DNA from: Alnus glutinosa
Taxonomy: Eukaryota; Streptophyta; Magnoliopsida; Fagales; Betulaceae
Assembly: GCF_958979055.1 (NCBI RefSeq)
Contig: NC_084897.1
Location: 25,013,628 to 25,077,627 of the forward strand
Length of the DNA stretch: 64,000 nucleotides
Reading direction: 5' to 3'
A program made the translations under genes and the position numbers. Shown in pieces: positions 9,576 through 19,584 of this stretch; position 1 is the first letter of the stretch, and each line of letters starts with the position of its first letter. Below the pieces are notes generated by a model. It ran no database searches. It saw nothing but the letters and a program-made list of their open reading frames with translations, and was not told where the DNA came from.

Positions 9576-12500
9576 ATGTCCACCGAAAACCCTAGGAAAT
9601 GGCGGTTCACATGGGAAGCCCAATCTCACGTGCCAATCCTTCGGGTATTCATCTTCGATTCGTGCACTAGGCCCTTGGTTCAGTTCCAGAATCTCAAGGT
9701 CCATCTCAATCCCTCACAGTCTCTGGTCTTGGTGAGCTGGTTTGAAGACCTCGAAGTCTCGCTCAGGGTTCCGACTCCACGGGTTCTGGTCGACCCTGAG
9801 TCTCCTGTGAGCTTTCGAGCCTTTGATGATCACATCGAGGTCAAGCTCGTCCTGCTTCTTCCGGTCGATCATCCAATCGTTTCGAATTTCGATTCCGTGT
9901 TGAATTTGTCTGAAGGCCGAGAAAATGCGGTCTTCGATGCATTGAAGCCGCTAGAAATGGACTCCGGTGAGATTTCTATGCTTTATTTGCTTAATATATT
10001 GGGTTGTTGTGAAATCAAGACGGGTTTGGTTGCTGAAAAAACTTAGTGGAATAGGAAAGCAAAATTATAGTTTATAATTGAATTCTATGTACGGAATGTA
10101 GTTTAGAGGGCTTTGCTTTAATTTGCTGTTTTCTTCTTCTTTATTTACTTACCTGTTGTATAATTCATCTTCCTACTGAGGAAATGTTGTTTCTTTCGTG
10201 TAATGATTGTGTTTCAGACCTGAAGAGTCTATCTTCTAGTGGAGGAGTTCACTTTTACTGTAAAAGTTGCTCGTTTGAGTTGACTAAAAGTCCTCTCAGG
10301 TAATTTACGTTTACTTGCATCAATTTGTCACTGTATTCACTTGTCACAGTCTTGTCAGTACTATTTATTTTTGAAGCATGCGCGTAGTAATCAGTACGAT
10401 TTTCCTGTAAACTGTGTATCGTTGCTATGGTCATGCTAGATTATTGATTATCGTCGCATCTTACATATTTATATGCTAGGCAGAGTTGTTTTTCAGTTGT
10501 AAATAAATGTTAAAGTTGACTTTATGAGTTAGACAGTTAGATTGGTTAGATTGGTTATAGCTATACTGATGCGTGATGTAATGAAGAGAGTTAGTTAGAT
10601 TGCTCTGTTTTTTCATTTTGTATAAGGATAGGATTCTAAGATTCTTTGTATGATTTTAGACGGAATAATTAAATCATTCATTCTCCACATTTCGTCTTCT
10701 CTCTTTCTCTCTACTTTCTGATTCAAATCTGTTATGGTATCAGAGCTCCCTTGAAGAGTTTCGCAATGTCTGAACCACCTTCTTCTTCCTCCACCACACT
10801 TTCAATTGAAAATTTCTCTAGCCCATTTTATCTCCATCATGGAGACAGTCCTGGCTCTTTGCTTGTTTCTCAGCCCTTGAATGGTGACAATTACCTTACT
10901 TGGAAGCGATTCATGATGCTGGCACTAATGGCTAAGAACAAATTCTGTTTTGTCGATGGTACACTTCCCAAACCATCATCTACAGATCCTACACTACATG
11001 CATGGGTGAGATGCAATAACATGGTACTCTCATGGATCCTGAATTCAGTATCAAAGGAGATTGCAAATAGTGTGATTTTTCTCAACACTGCAGCTGATAT
11101 GTGGGAGGATCTGAAAGAAAGATTCTCGCAAAGCAATGGACTTCGAGTGTTTCAGCTACAAAAGGCGATTTCAACCCTTACACAAGGCAATCATTCAGTA
11201 AGTAGCTACTATACTCATCTCAAAGGTCTGTGGGATGAACTTTCCAACATTCGTCCCATTCCAAATTGCTCATGCGGTGGTTTGAAGGTATTCCTTGGTT
11301 TTCACCATCAAGAGTACGTTTTCCATTTTCTTATGGGCTTAAACGAGTCTTTCTCACGTATAAGAGGTCAAATCCTCTTGATTGATCCAATGCCTTCCAT
11401 CAACAAGGTATTTTCATTGGTACTTCAAGAAGAAAGGCAACGAGAGGTTGCTTTCTCGCATTCTCTGCCTACTGATACTGCAGCTTTGATGTCTAAAGCT
11501 GATTCAAATCCACAGAATCAATTTTCTAGGCTGGCTTCTTTCCGCAAAGAACATCCCACTTGTACTCACTGTGGGCTTGTTGGACATGTTGTTGACAAAT
11601 GCTGCAAATTACATGGTTATCCACCTAAGTCTAATAAGGGAAAGATTACCAATCATTCTGCTCATCAAGTTCAAGAATCATCTCAAGAGTCAGCTCAGTT
11701 GTCCATTACCCAAGAGCAATGCAAACAATTGCTTGCTTTACTAAAGCTGCAATTGCCTCAAGAGTCATCCTCTGTAAATCCAAGCAGGTAGTAATTCTCC
11801 TACTCAAGATCACATCTTCTCGAATATGGCAGGTAACTTACTCTGCATTTCATCTTTATCTACTCCTTTGGATAATCAATACTCTGTTTTTTCTTCTTCA
11901 CATCTGTCAACAATCCAAAGTAAATGTCATACCAATATTTGGATCATAGATATAGGAACCACTGACCACATGGTCTACTCCATATCTTTCTTTACGTCAA
12001 TTACTGCCGTGGTATCTAGCAGAGTTAAGTTACCTAATGGCCAATTTACTGAAGTTACCCATGTAGACACAGTTCAAATTTCACAAACCTTCATTCTCAC
12101 AAATGTTCTCTGCGTTCCTTCATTCTCTTTCAACTTAATTTATTCAAGTAAACTCATCAAGAATATCAATTGATGTCTTATCTTTGTTGCTGGGTTTTGT
12201 TTCATACAGAACTTACTCACTTGGAGGACGATTGGAATGGATAAGATAAAGGGTGGCTTGTTCTATTTACTGCAAGATTCAAAGTTACATAGTCCTGCCT
12301 TGCAGTCTACCTCACCATCCATACCTGCTTGCGTCAATGCTTCAGTTTCAACTTCTTTCAAAACTGCCACAGCCGATATATGGCATTATCGTTTAGGTCA
12401 CATTTCTCAGTCTAGAATAAACTTGTTGCTTGATTTAGTTCCATCTATTTCATGTAATTCAAACACTCTTTGTAATGTTTGTCCTTTAGCTCAACAACGT

Positions 12501-15500
12501 CGACTTTCTTTTCCCATTAGCACTTCACTATCTCATTCTATCTTTGAATTGATCCATTGTGACAGATGGGGACCCTTCTCAGTTCAATCAATAAATGGCA
12601 GTAGATATTTTGTCACAATTGTTGATGACTTTAGTCGTTACACTTGGGTATACTTGTTACATTCTAAATCTCAAACTCGCCCACTCATTTAATCATTCTT
12701 TACCTAGATTAAACTGAGATAAAGAGTGAGATCTGATCATGGTGCTGAGTTTTGTATGCCTGACTTTTTACATCCAAAGGTGTTATACACCAGCTAAGCT
12801 GTGTTCAAACTCAACAACAAAACTCTGTTGTTGAGCGTAAACACCAGTACTTACTCACTGTTGCTTGTGCTTTATGTTTTGAATCTCATTTACATTTAAA
12901 GTTCTGGGGTGATTGCATTCTCACTGCTACTCACATCATAAATCGCATTCACACTCCAAACTTATCCAATAAGTCTCCTTATTAGCTTCTTTTTTCTAAT
13001 CCTCCTTATCTTCATCTTCGCGTGTTTGGATGTTTGTGTTATTCATCCACTCTACCTTGTAATAGAACCAAGTTTGATCTCGAGCAAAACCATGTGATTG
13101 GTTATCCTCTTGGCATTAAGGGTTACAAAAGATTTGACGTTACCACTCAATCTGTTTCCATCTCTCGTGATGATATTTTTCATGAGGTCATATTTCCATT
13201 CGTTTCTACTCTTAATACTTTTGATTCTGATGGATGTCTTGTTATTCCTAATCCTTTATCTGACATTCATTCCCTCCCCATTGCCCCTCCTGTTTCATCT
13301 ACTCCTACTTTCCCTATTGTTCCCAAATTATCATCTGGCAATGTTACTTCAAATTCTTCTAATTCTGATCTTCAACTTCGAAGGTCAACTCGTTCCAAAT
13401 CAGGATACTTACAACAATATCATTGTCATTTAGCCACTCAATCCTCTCTTCTAGTTGATTCTCCAAATGTGGCCTTTGTTTCAGGTAAACCATATGACCT
13501 TGCTTCTTTTCTTGATTACAATATGCTTTCAGCTTCCTATAAGGATTTTAGTCTATCTGTTTCATCCCACATTGGGCCTAAATTTTTTCGTCAAGCCGTC
13601 ACCTCTCCTCAGTGGCATGAGGCTATGGCTTCTAAGATCAATGCTCTTGAGGCTAACAACACTTGGACTATCATTGATTTTCCTCCCAACAAGCATCCTA
13701 TTGGCTGCAAATGGATATATAAGATCAAATACAAAGCAAATGGTGAAATCAAATATTATAAGGCTCGGTTGGTAGCTAAGGGATACACTCAGCAAGAAGA
13801 ACTGGATTACTGTGATACTTTTTTTTTCCAGTTGCCAAACTTATGACTATGAGATGCCTCCTTGCTCTTGCAGCTGTTAATCATTAGCACCTTCACCAGT
13901 TGGTTGTGAATAATGCCTTCTTGCATGGCACCTTGGATGAAGAAATTTATATGCAGATGCCTCTCGGTTTTGGTACTAAAGGGGCGTCACAAGTATGCAG
14001 ACTTCATAAGTCTTTGTACGGACTTAAGTAGGCCTCATGTCAATGGTTCTCAAAATTTTCTTTCACCTTGATTACTCGTGTTTACACAGTCCAAATCTGA
14101 TTATTCCCTCTTCACCCGTGTGAAAGGATCTTCTTTTGTTGCATTGCTAGTTTATGTGGATGATATCGTAATAGCTAGTAACGATACTTATGCTATTTCA
14201 GACCTCACAAGCTTCCTTAATGCAACATTTTGTCTTAAACACCTTGGAGCTTTGAAGTACTTTCTTGGTCTTGAAATTGCCGGAGTGCAAAAGGTATTTC
14301 TATTTCTCAAAGGAAGTATGCACTTGAAATTCTTGATACTGTGGTATACTTGCTGCTAAACCTGCTCCAGTTACTATGGAACCAAACCTCAAGCTGTCTC
14401 GTGATGAGGGTGAATTGCTCACTGATTCTACGAGCTACTGCAGATTGATTGGTAGGTTAGTGTATCTAACCATTGCACAGCCTAATCTATCCAATTTAGT
14501 TCAGCTCTTGAGTCAATTTATGGACTCACCTTGATGCTGCATACAATGTACTACGTTATATTAAATCCTCTACGGGTCAAGGTATTTTCCTTTCTGCTTC
14601 ATCTAGCTTGCATTTAAAAGCCTTTTGTGACTTGGATTGGGCTGGGTGTCCAGATACTCGTAGATCAGTCACAGGTTTCTGTGTCTTCTTGGGTAATTCC
14701 TTGATCTCTTGGAAATCAAAGAAACAACACACGGTTTCAAGATCCTCTGCTGAAGCAGAGTATTGGTCTATGGCATCTGTCGCTTGCGAGATTATTTAGC
14801 TTTGTGCTCTGCTTACGGATTTGGGGCTTCCTCATACTCAGCCTGCTTTGGTTTTTTGTGACGGTCAAGCTGCCCTACATATCGCGGTTAATTCTATATT
14901 TTATGACAAGACTACTCAAGGATTGATACGTACTTTGCATATTCAATCTAAGCACCAAGTAGCCAACATTCTTACTAAGCCATTTTCTCGAGCTTCTTTT
15001 CATTTGTTATTGACCAAGATGAATGTTATCAACTTATACCATTCATCTTGACGAGGCGTTTCAGTTGTAAATAAATGTTAAAGCTAACTTTATTAGTTAG
15101 ACAGTTAGATTGGTTAGTTGGCTATAGCTATACTGACCCCTGATGTAATGAAGAGAGTTAGTTAGATTGCTTTTTTCTTCTTCTTTTCATTCTTGTATAA
15201 AGATAGGATTCTTTGTATCATTTTACACAGAATAATGAAATCATTCATTGTCCACATTTCGTCTTCTCTCTTTCTCTCTACTTTCTGATTCTTGATTCCT
15301 TCACATTGCAAATCTGTTATTGTTAACTTGCATTCAATTATTCGATTTATTTTGACAATTTTCCCAAATTTTTAATTCATATATGAAGACATTTTGTGGA
15401 AATGCCATCAGTCGATTGGCGAGAGGTGGCTGATAACTGGTTTGGGACTTGCTGTTGTTCGTTTGGAGGTGTAAGTGAGAAGCTGGTGACTGGTTATGCA

Positions 15501-18472
15501 AAATCATATACATGTGCTGAGGGTATTTGCCAATTAAGTTCCACAACTGTTACTCTTTGCAAGGATGATCTTGTGGAATGGAAATCCTGTGACCAGGTTG
15601 GATGCCAGCGGTCTGACTCTGGACCAGATGTCAAAGGCGACAATGGATTTGGTGAAGGTAGTCTAGATTCTAGAAGTCAGTGTGGAGGAGGAATAACCTG
15701 TGATGATCCACGCGAGGAAACACAAGCTTCTGATGGGGGAAAATTCATGCATTCTAAGAATGGAGATATTGCTGGAAAGTTCAGGTGCGGAGTTAATGAG
15801 GAAGAAACTAATGATGATGCTTCATTTTGTTTGTTGCCAGAATCAGATCTCTCTAAAGATCAGGCATCAGCGCCTGGTTGCTGCAATCATGAGAAAAGTC
15901 TTGTTCTAAATCATGTTGATGAAGATCACACTCATCATGTGTCCGAAACTAAGGAGATCAAGGGAAATCAGAAATGTTTGCTCAATGGCTTTCTTGGAAA
16001 TATTTTCATGGTTAGATCCTTCAATCGATCGGTAGATGTTGAGTGGATTGAATATGTTTGCCCTCAATGTTCATCTCTTCTTGGAGCTTACCCTTACGGC
16101 AATGGTTATGCACCTGTAGATTCTGGAGTTCGGTTATTTAAATGTTACATTTCCACTTGTACGCCAGTTGGTGGATCGGGGGATTTATTCAGGTATGCAA
16201 ATAGTGATCTACAATTCATGTGCTTGTATCTTTAGTGTGCTTATGTTTGAAAACAGCTGTAGAGATATATATGATTTTGGTTGTTTTATTATTAAAATCA
16301 TCCGAGTGATTTAGCTCATTATTTTTACTCAGTAATATGGCAAAGCACAATGTTCTGCAAAAATTTGTACTTCTTCCATTTAGAAGGATTTTGTTGGGGT
16401 GGCAAGTCTTTATTCAAGTTCTGATGTTAAGTCTGAAAGTAGGGAAGACAAGCATGATTTGGAGCTGTTGGCTAGAGTGCAAATATTACAGATTAGCAAT
16501 AAGATTGAACTTTGTTGGAAACTAATTTAAGCACCTGTAAATATTTGGCTCTTACAGAAATTGCATAGTTACATTAGTACTGTGAGTAGTGTTATGTTTT
16601 ATTTGAATTTTCCTTAAGGTGGTCCTAAGTTGCACAGAATTTCTGGATATGCGTTAGAACTTCTGTTGAGGATTTTCTGGACATGCATGTATGCATTGGC
16701 TGCTCAAATTGTGGGCTTGTCTATTTTCGACATTGACCTGGTGACTCCCAAAAATATAGACACGACCCACAAGGATACAGCAGTATGTGTATGTCTTTGT
16801 GAGTTTATAATATGAAAGCCTATGTATTTACCTATTGTTTGTGTATATTTGCTTGCAAAAGAACCATACACAGTAATGATTAAGAAATCAAGACTATATG
16901 TAAGCCCCTTGAAAAATTTCTTAACACCCTGAAGTACTGCACATATCTTAAAACACTAGTTCTTTGATTAACAGGCGTGTGTATGGTGTCCTGTAGTTTC
17001 TGACACACTTTAATGTAGAACAAAAGACCTACAAATCATAGATCCCAAGATATACTATTGTGAATATGCAGAAGAGGGATTTGCATGGTGATGCATGTAT
17101 CTCTAGACAAATTCCATGATGCTAAATGTTCATGGTCCTCTCTTTTTCTCTCTCTCTCCACCTTGTAATTTGAGCTATTATTATAATTTCTTCTTTAACC
17201 AGTCAATATATTTTTTTCTACAGATAGGAGTACTACCTTTTTTTCTTAAAAGGAAGAATTAGATTTGAAGTTTTCTTCTTGACTATTGATATTGTTAAAT
17301 AAAAGTTCATTACACAAATTAATTTGTTCTGGTGGACAGGAAGTATACCTTGGAAAGAATGTTTACAAATCAGCTCCTGGAAAGTGCAAAGGATGAATCA
17401 TCATATCGGACTGTGGTTAAGGATGTGAAAACCAAATCTCCTTTGCTGCAAATTGTTCTTCTAAATCCAAATTCTTGGTCCTGTGCTGGTTACTGTGTGG
17501 AAGCAGAGGGCCACACCGGGCCAGTTTCTAATATGTATCTGCATCCTGTCATCAAGGTGCTTTACTCTGACTGCAGCAACAGTACGGAATCTCAATCAAG
17601 GTTTGTTTGTTACTTTCGCTCTTTTAGTATCTGCTTTCTTTACTCCTTTATCATTATTGAAGGGAGAGGGGCTGTGGGTCAATTGAAAGCTTGGTTCCGT
17701 TTGTTAATATGTTCTGGGGGTGTTTTTTGTTTTAAAAAGTGTGAATGTGACATAAATGAATAAACTGTTTTTGTGTTTTTAGGAGTATTTTGTGTTTGAG
17801 TTGTTTATTAATTTTTTGTTTTGAGAAGAAAAAACAAATTTTTTGACAAACGGAGTGTATGTCTTTCCCTCTTGAGTAATAGTAGTGTCATAATCAACAG
17901 ATAAGCTAAGTATATACTTGTTCACTCCAACATTGTTAAAAACACAAACAGACTGGCGGCACTTTTTTCTGTGGAGATATATGTTTTCTTGAAGCTATAG
18001 AGTTTAATCTTGCATCTCTCAAGGGATTCAATAAACTTCAGAAAAAAGAAAAAAAAAAAATTCAGTAATTGAAACAAAAAAATGCGACGTGTTAGCTACA
18101 ATTTCATTTCATTTCACTATGACCAAAGATAAGCTTATTTTCCATCCTCTTCCTAAAGCCTAAAAAAATCAGTCATCTTTTTTGCTTCCCTGACTATTTG
18201 TCACTATTGCTGTGTTTTGATTCAGTTTGGTGTATTAATGTATTAAGTTAATCTTAACTATAAAGAAATTCTGTGCTTATTAATGAAACTGATGTAACCA
18301 AGCTTTATGCAGGATGGTAGAAGACTGGGAAACGAAGAATTTAGCTGATGAAGTTTTCATGTTGACCGGTCAAATAAAAGAATTGATCAAATCTCTGGTG
18401 TCAAGAAAGGATGTACTTCCAGCCTCATATTCTTGCCTCCAAGGTTTATCTTTGTCATCTATGCGGAGGTAA
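9576..18472 (+). CDS. UBE3D/HECT-like E2-binding protein
   Basis: Five exons: 9576-9966, 10218-10299, 15389-16192, 17340-17600 and 18313-18472. All have GT-AG borders and phases agree, giving 565 residues and a TAA stop. It resembles the HECT-like E2-binding family (animal UBE3D), which binds ubiquitin-charged E2 enzymes. Visible motifs are YCKSC (about residue 145), the conserved run [15 protein letters not shown], a CCCSFGG motif, and a later [12 protein letters not shown] motif; the paired cysteines may bind metal. Exon 3 includes a Cys/Gly/Asp-rich, probably disordered insert of about 120 residues before the C-terminal domain. Intron 2 is expanded to about 5 kb by a copia insertion but its splice sites are intact. 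The family call is from motif memory; the exact substrate is unknown. Confidence 0.85.
10491..10734 (+). repeat. 5' LTR of copia element
   Basis: Starts TTTCAGTTGTAAATAAATG and ends CAAATCTGTTA directly before the primer-binding site. Compared with the 3' LTR it lacks about 18 bases between TGATT and CAAATC. Confidence 0.9.
10735..10746 (+). other. primer-binding site of copia element
   Basis: TGGTATCAGAGC is the standard plant copia primer-binding site, complementary to the 3' end of initiator tRNA-Met. It abuts the 5' LTR. Confidence 0.93.
10766..11791 (+). CDS. copia gag-like reading frame
   Basis: This frame is still open over about 340 codons and is the best-preserved part of the element. 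The N-terminal half has the plant copia gag signature ([11 protein letters not shown], then a leucine-rich capsid-like region). A CCHC zinc knuckle, [14 protein letters not shown], is encoded at 11561-11602. A further in-frame ATG lies upstream at 10751; the 10766 ATG (MSEPPSSS) has the more typical gag start. Without a functional pol the protein could not support transposition of this copy. Confidence 0.8.
   Translation: MSEPPSSSSTTLSIENFSSPFYLHHGDSPGSLLVSQPLNGDNYLTWKRFMMLALMAKNKFCFVDGTLPKPSSTDPTLHAWVRCNNMVLSWILNSVSKEIANSVIFLNTAADMWEDLKERFSQSNGLRVFQLQKAISTLTQGNHSVSSYYTHLKGLWDELSNIRPIPNCSCGGLKVFLGFHHQEYVFHFLMGLNESFSRIRGQILLIDPMPSINKVFSLVLQEERQREVAFSHSLPTDTAALMSKADSNPQNQFSRLASFRKEHPTCTHCGLVGHVVDKCCKLHGYPPKSNKGKITNHSAHQVQESSQESAQLSITQEQCKQLLALLKLQLPQESSSVNPSR
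11826..15051 (+). pseudogene. broken copia pol (protease-integrase-RT-RNase H)
   Basis: Recognisable pieces occur in successive frames. There is a protease-like [11 protein letters not shown] at about 11938, where the usual DTG is DIG. A GAG-pre-integrase HYRLGHIS with a CNVC motif follows (12387-12490). Integrase core fragments lie at 12547-12670. Reverse transcriptase fragments include the YVDD box near 14153, and RNase H has SAEAEY near 14749. Frames are interrupted by stops and shifts, for example at 12690, 13830-13846, 14030 and 14799. The gene cannot yield a full polyprotein. Confidence 0.9.
15059..15319 (+). repeat. 3' LTR of copia element
   Basis: Starts with the same TTTCAGTTGTAAATAAATG as the 5' LTR, immediately after the purine-containing tract GACGAGGCG. 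It ends CAAATCTGTTA, followed by the TTGTT target duplication. Exon 3 of the host gene begins 70 bases further on. Confidence 0.9.
18087..18183 (+). repeat. segment duplicated upstream of the dehydrin
   Basis: About 97 bases starting ACGTGTTAGCTACAATTTC match 21481-21580 in the same orientation with only scattered differences. This copy lies in intron 4 of the UBE3D-like gene; the other lies upstream of the dehydrin. Confidence 0.85.
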
Positions 18473-18721
18473 CCGTACTTATATTGAATGGATTAGATCT
18501 TCTGTAACTCCAAAGTTAATATTTAGAAAGGAACAGATATCTTTGGGTTCATAGAATCAAATGACCACATGTTTGGACAAGTAGAGGCTAAACAAACTAA
18601 TTGTACCAGTGCTTGGTGCGTAATTGACTCTACAGTCTGTAAAATTTATTCGTCGTCTACTAGATGGTACTCTTCTGTTAAGCAATTCAGAAAATATGGG
18701 AAACAAAATTCATAAATTTTT
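18473..18721. other. 3' flank of UBE3D-like gene
   Basis: Presumed 3' UTR and short spacer; no other feature is seen before the pseudogene fragment on the opposite strand. Confidence 0.5.
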
Positions 18722-19135
18722 CAGGGTGCTTCTCCCGACTCTGCTTATCATCTAGGGCTTCTTCTTTGTCCTTTTTCGGCTCAGCCCTTTTGTTTTCACT
18801 CTTTCTACTAAGAAACTCTGCAAGACCTTCCCGGGCATCTTCAGGCTTCTTGCTCGTCATAAAGCTGCTAAGCTACTTCTGCAGCTTGAATGTGGTTTTC
18901 GATCTTTCCGAAGAGGCTATGGTCTTTAATCCCAAGGTGTGTGCTAGCAAACACTCTGAACCCGGCTGGGGTGCAATAGCTCATGTGAATGTGAACGTCC
19001 ATGCGTCCCGGGCGCAACAAAGCCGGTTCCAATTTTTCTTTGTAATTTGTTGTGAAAATAATGATTCTCTGTTAACCACAGCTCGACGAAATGCCATCGA
19101 TGAACTTGAGCGAGCCCGATAGGGTAATCTATAGC
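18722..19135 (-). pseudogene. BCS1-like AAA-ATPase pseudogene fragment
   Basis: Read on the minus strand, the sequence encodes the C-terminal part of a plant AAA-ATPase of the BCS1/AATP1 type. The pieces are LKFIDG, CG(stop)QRIIIFTTN, LEPALLRPGRMDVHIHMSYC (around 18955-19026), GIKDHSLFGKIE, and after a frameshift AREGLAEFL and a Lys/Glu-rich tail. There are at least two stop codons, one just before QRIIIFTTN and one in the AEVA segment. The N-terminal domain and Walker A region are absent. In the intact family these proteins are membrane-anchored ATPases. The fragment is probably a decayed retrocopy or truncated duplicate; no poly(A) trace was found. Confidence 0.85.
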
Positions 19136-19330
19136 ATTGAGGCGTCAAAAATAAATAAAAATAAATAAACATATAAATAAATCTTATATGGTTAAAATGC
19201 AATTTCAAAAGCAATTCCAAAATGTTGGCTCACAATATAATACGTGGAGTTATTTCACAATTTGTCAGATTTTTTTGAATTGGATTCTCATGGTAGGCTA
19301 TTATCTGTCGGTGAATGATACATGCATTCA

Positions 19331-19584
19331 TGGTGCACAACAAGTGCACTACCACAAGGCACAATGGAGTGAGCTCTATACAGTGGGACCTATTCCATTG
19401 TGCCTTGGGGCCCTGATTCACAAACAACCCCACCCTAACTATTGCACAACTCCAAAGCATAATAGGGTGGAGCCCATATAATGGATTTTACCCTATTCTG
19501 CCTTAGAGTTGTGCAATAGTTGAGGTGTGGTTGTATTTTTAACATTACCCTTGTGCCTTGTGGTAGTACACTTGTTATGCACCA
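19331..19584. mobile_element. nested foldback (MITE-like) element
   Basis: The outer arms (19331-19367 and 19548-19584) are nearly perfect inverted repeats about 37 bp long, beginning TGGTGCACAACAAGTGCAC. Two further hairpins lie inside: CAAGGCACAATGGA/TCCATTGTGCCTTG (19355-19406), and a second around 19425-19535 with arms CTATTGCACAACTC / GAGTTGTGCAATAG. The inner hairpin matches a separate copy at 46264-46378. Target duplications were not resolved. Confidence 0.75.

Larger units (their letters stand above)
10491..15319 (+). mobile_element. decayed Ty1/copia retrotransposon in intron 2
   Basis: A 4.8-kb element in the same orientation as the host gene. Two LTRs of 244 and 261 bp flank gag and pol remnants in the copia order: gag, protease, integrase, reverse transcriptase, RNase H. 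The flanking 5-bp target duplication is TTGTT (10486-10490 and 15320-15324). A primer-binding site complementary to initiator tRNA-Met follows the 5' LTR. The LTRs agree at roughly nine bases in ten by eye, so the insertion is not recent. Pol is broken by many stops and frameshifts, so the copy is non-autonomous. The LTR ends appear to be TTTCAG...CTGTTA rather than TG...CA. Confidence 0.93.

Noticed and set aside
13098-13775. Hydrophobic overlapping frames inside the copia element
   Set aside because: They are out-of-frame readings of RT-region DNA; the in-frame signal is RT.
18766-19122. 118-codon plus-strand frame
   Set aside because: It is the antisense of the AAA-ATPase pseudogene fragment; its translation has no family features.
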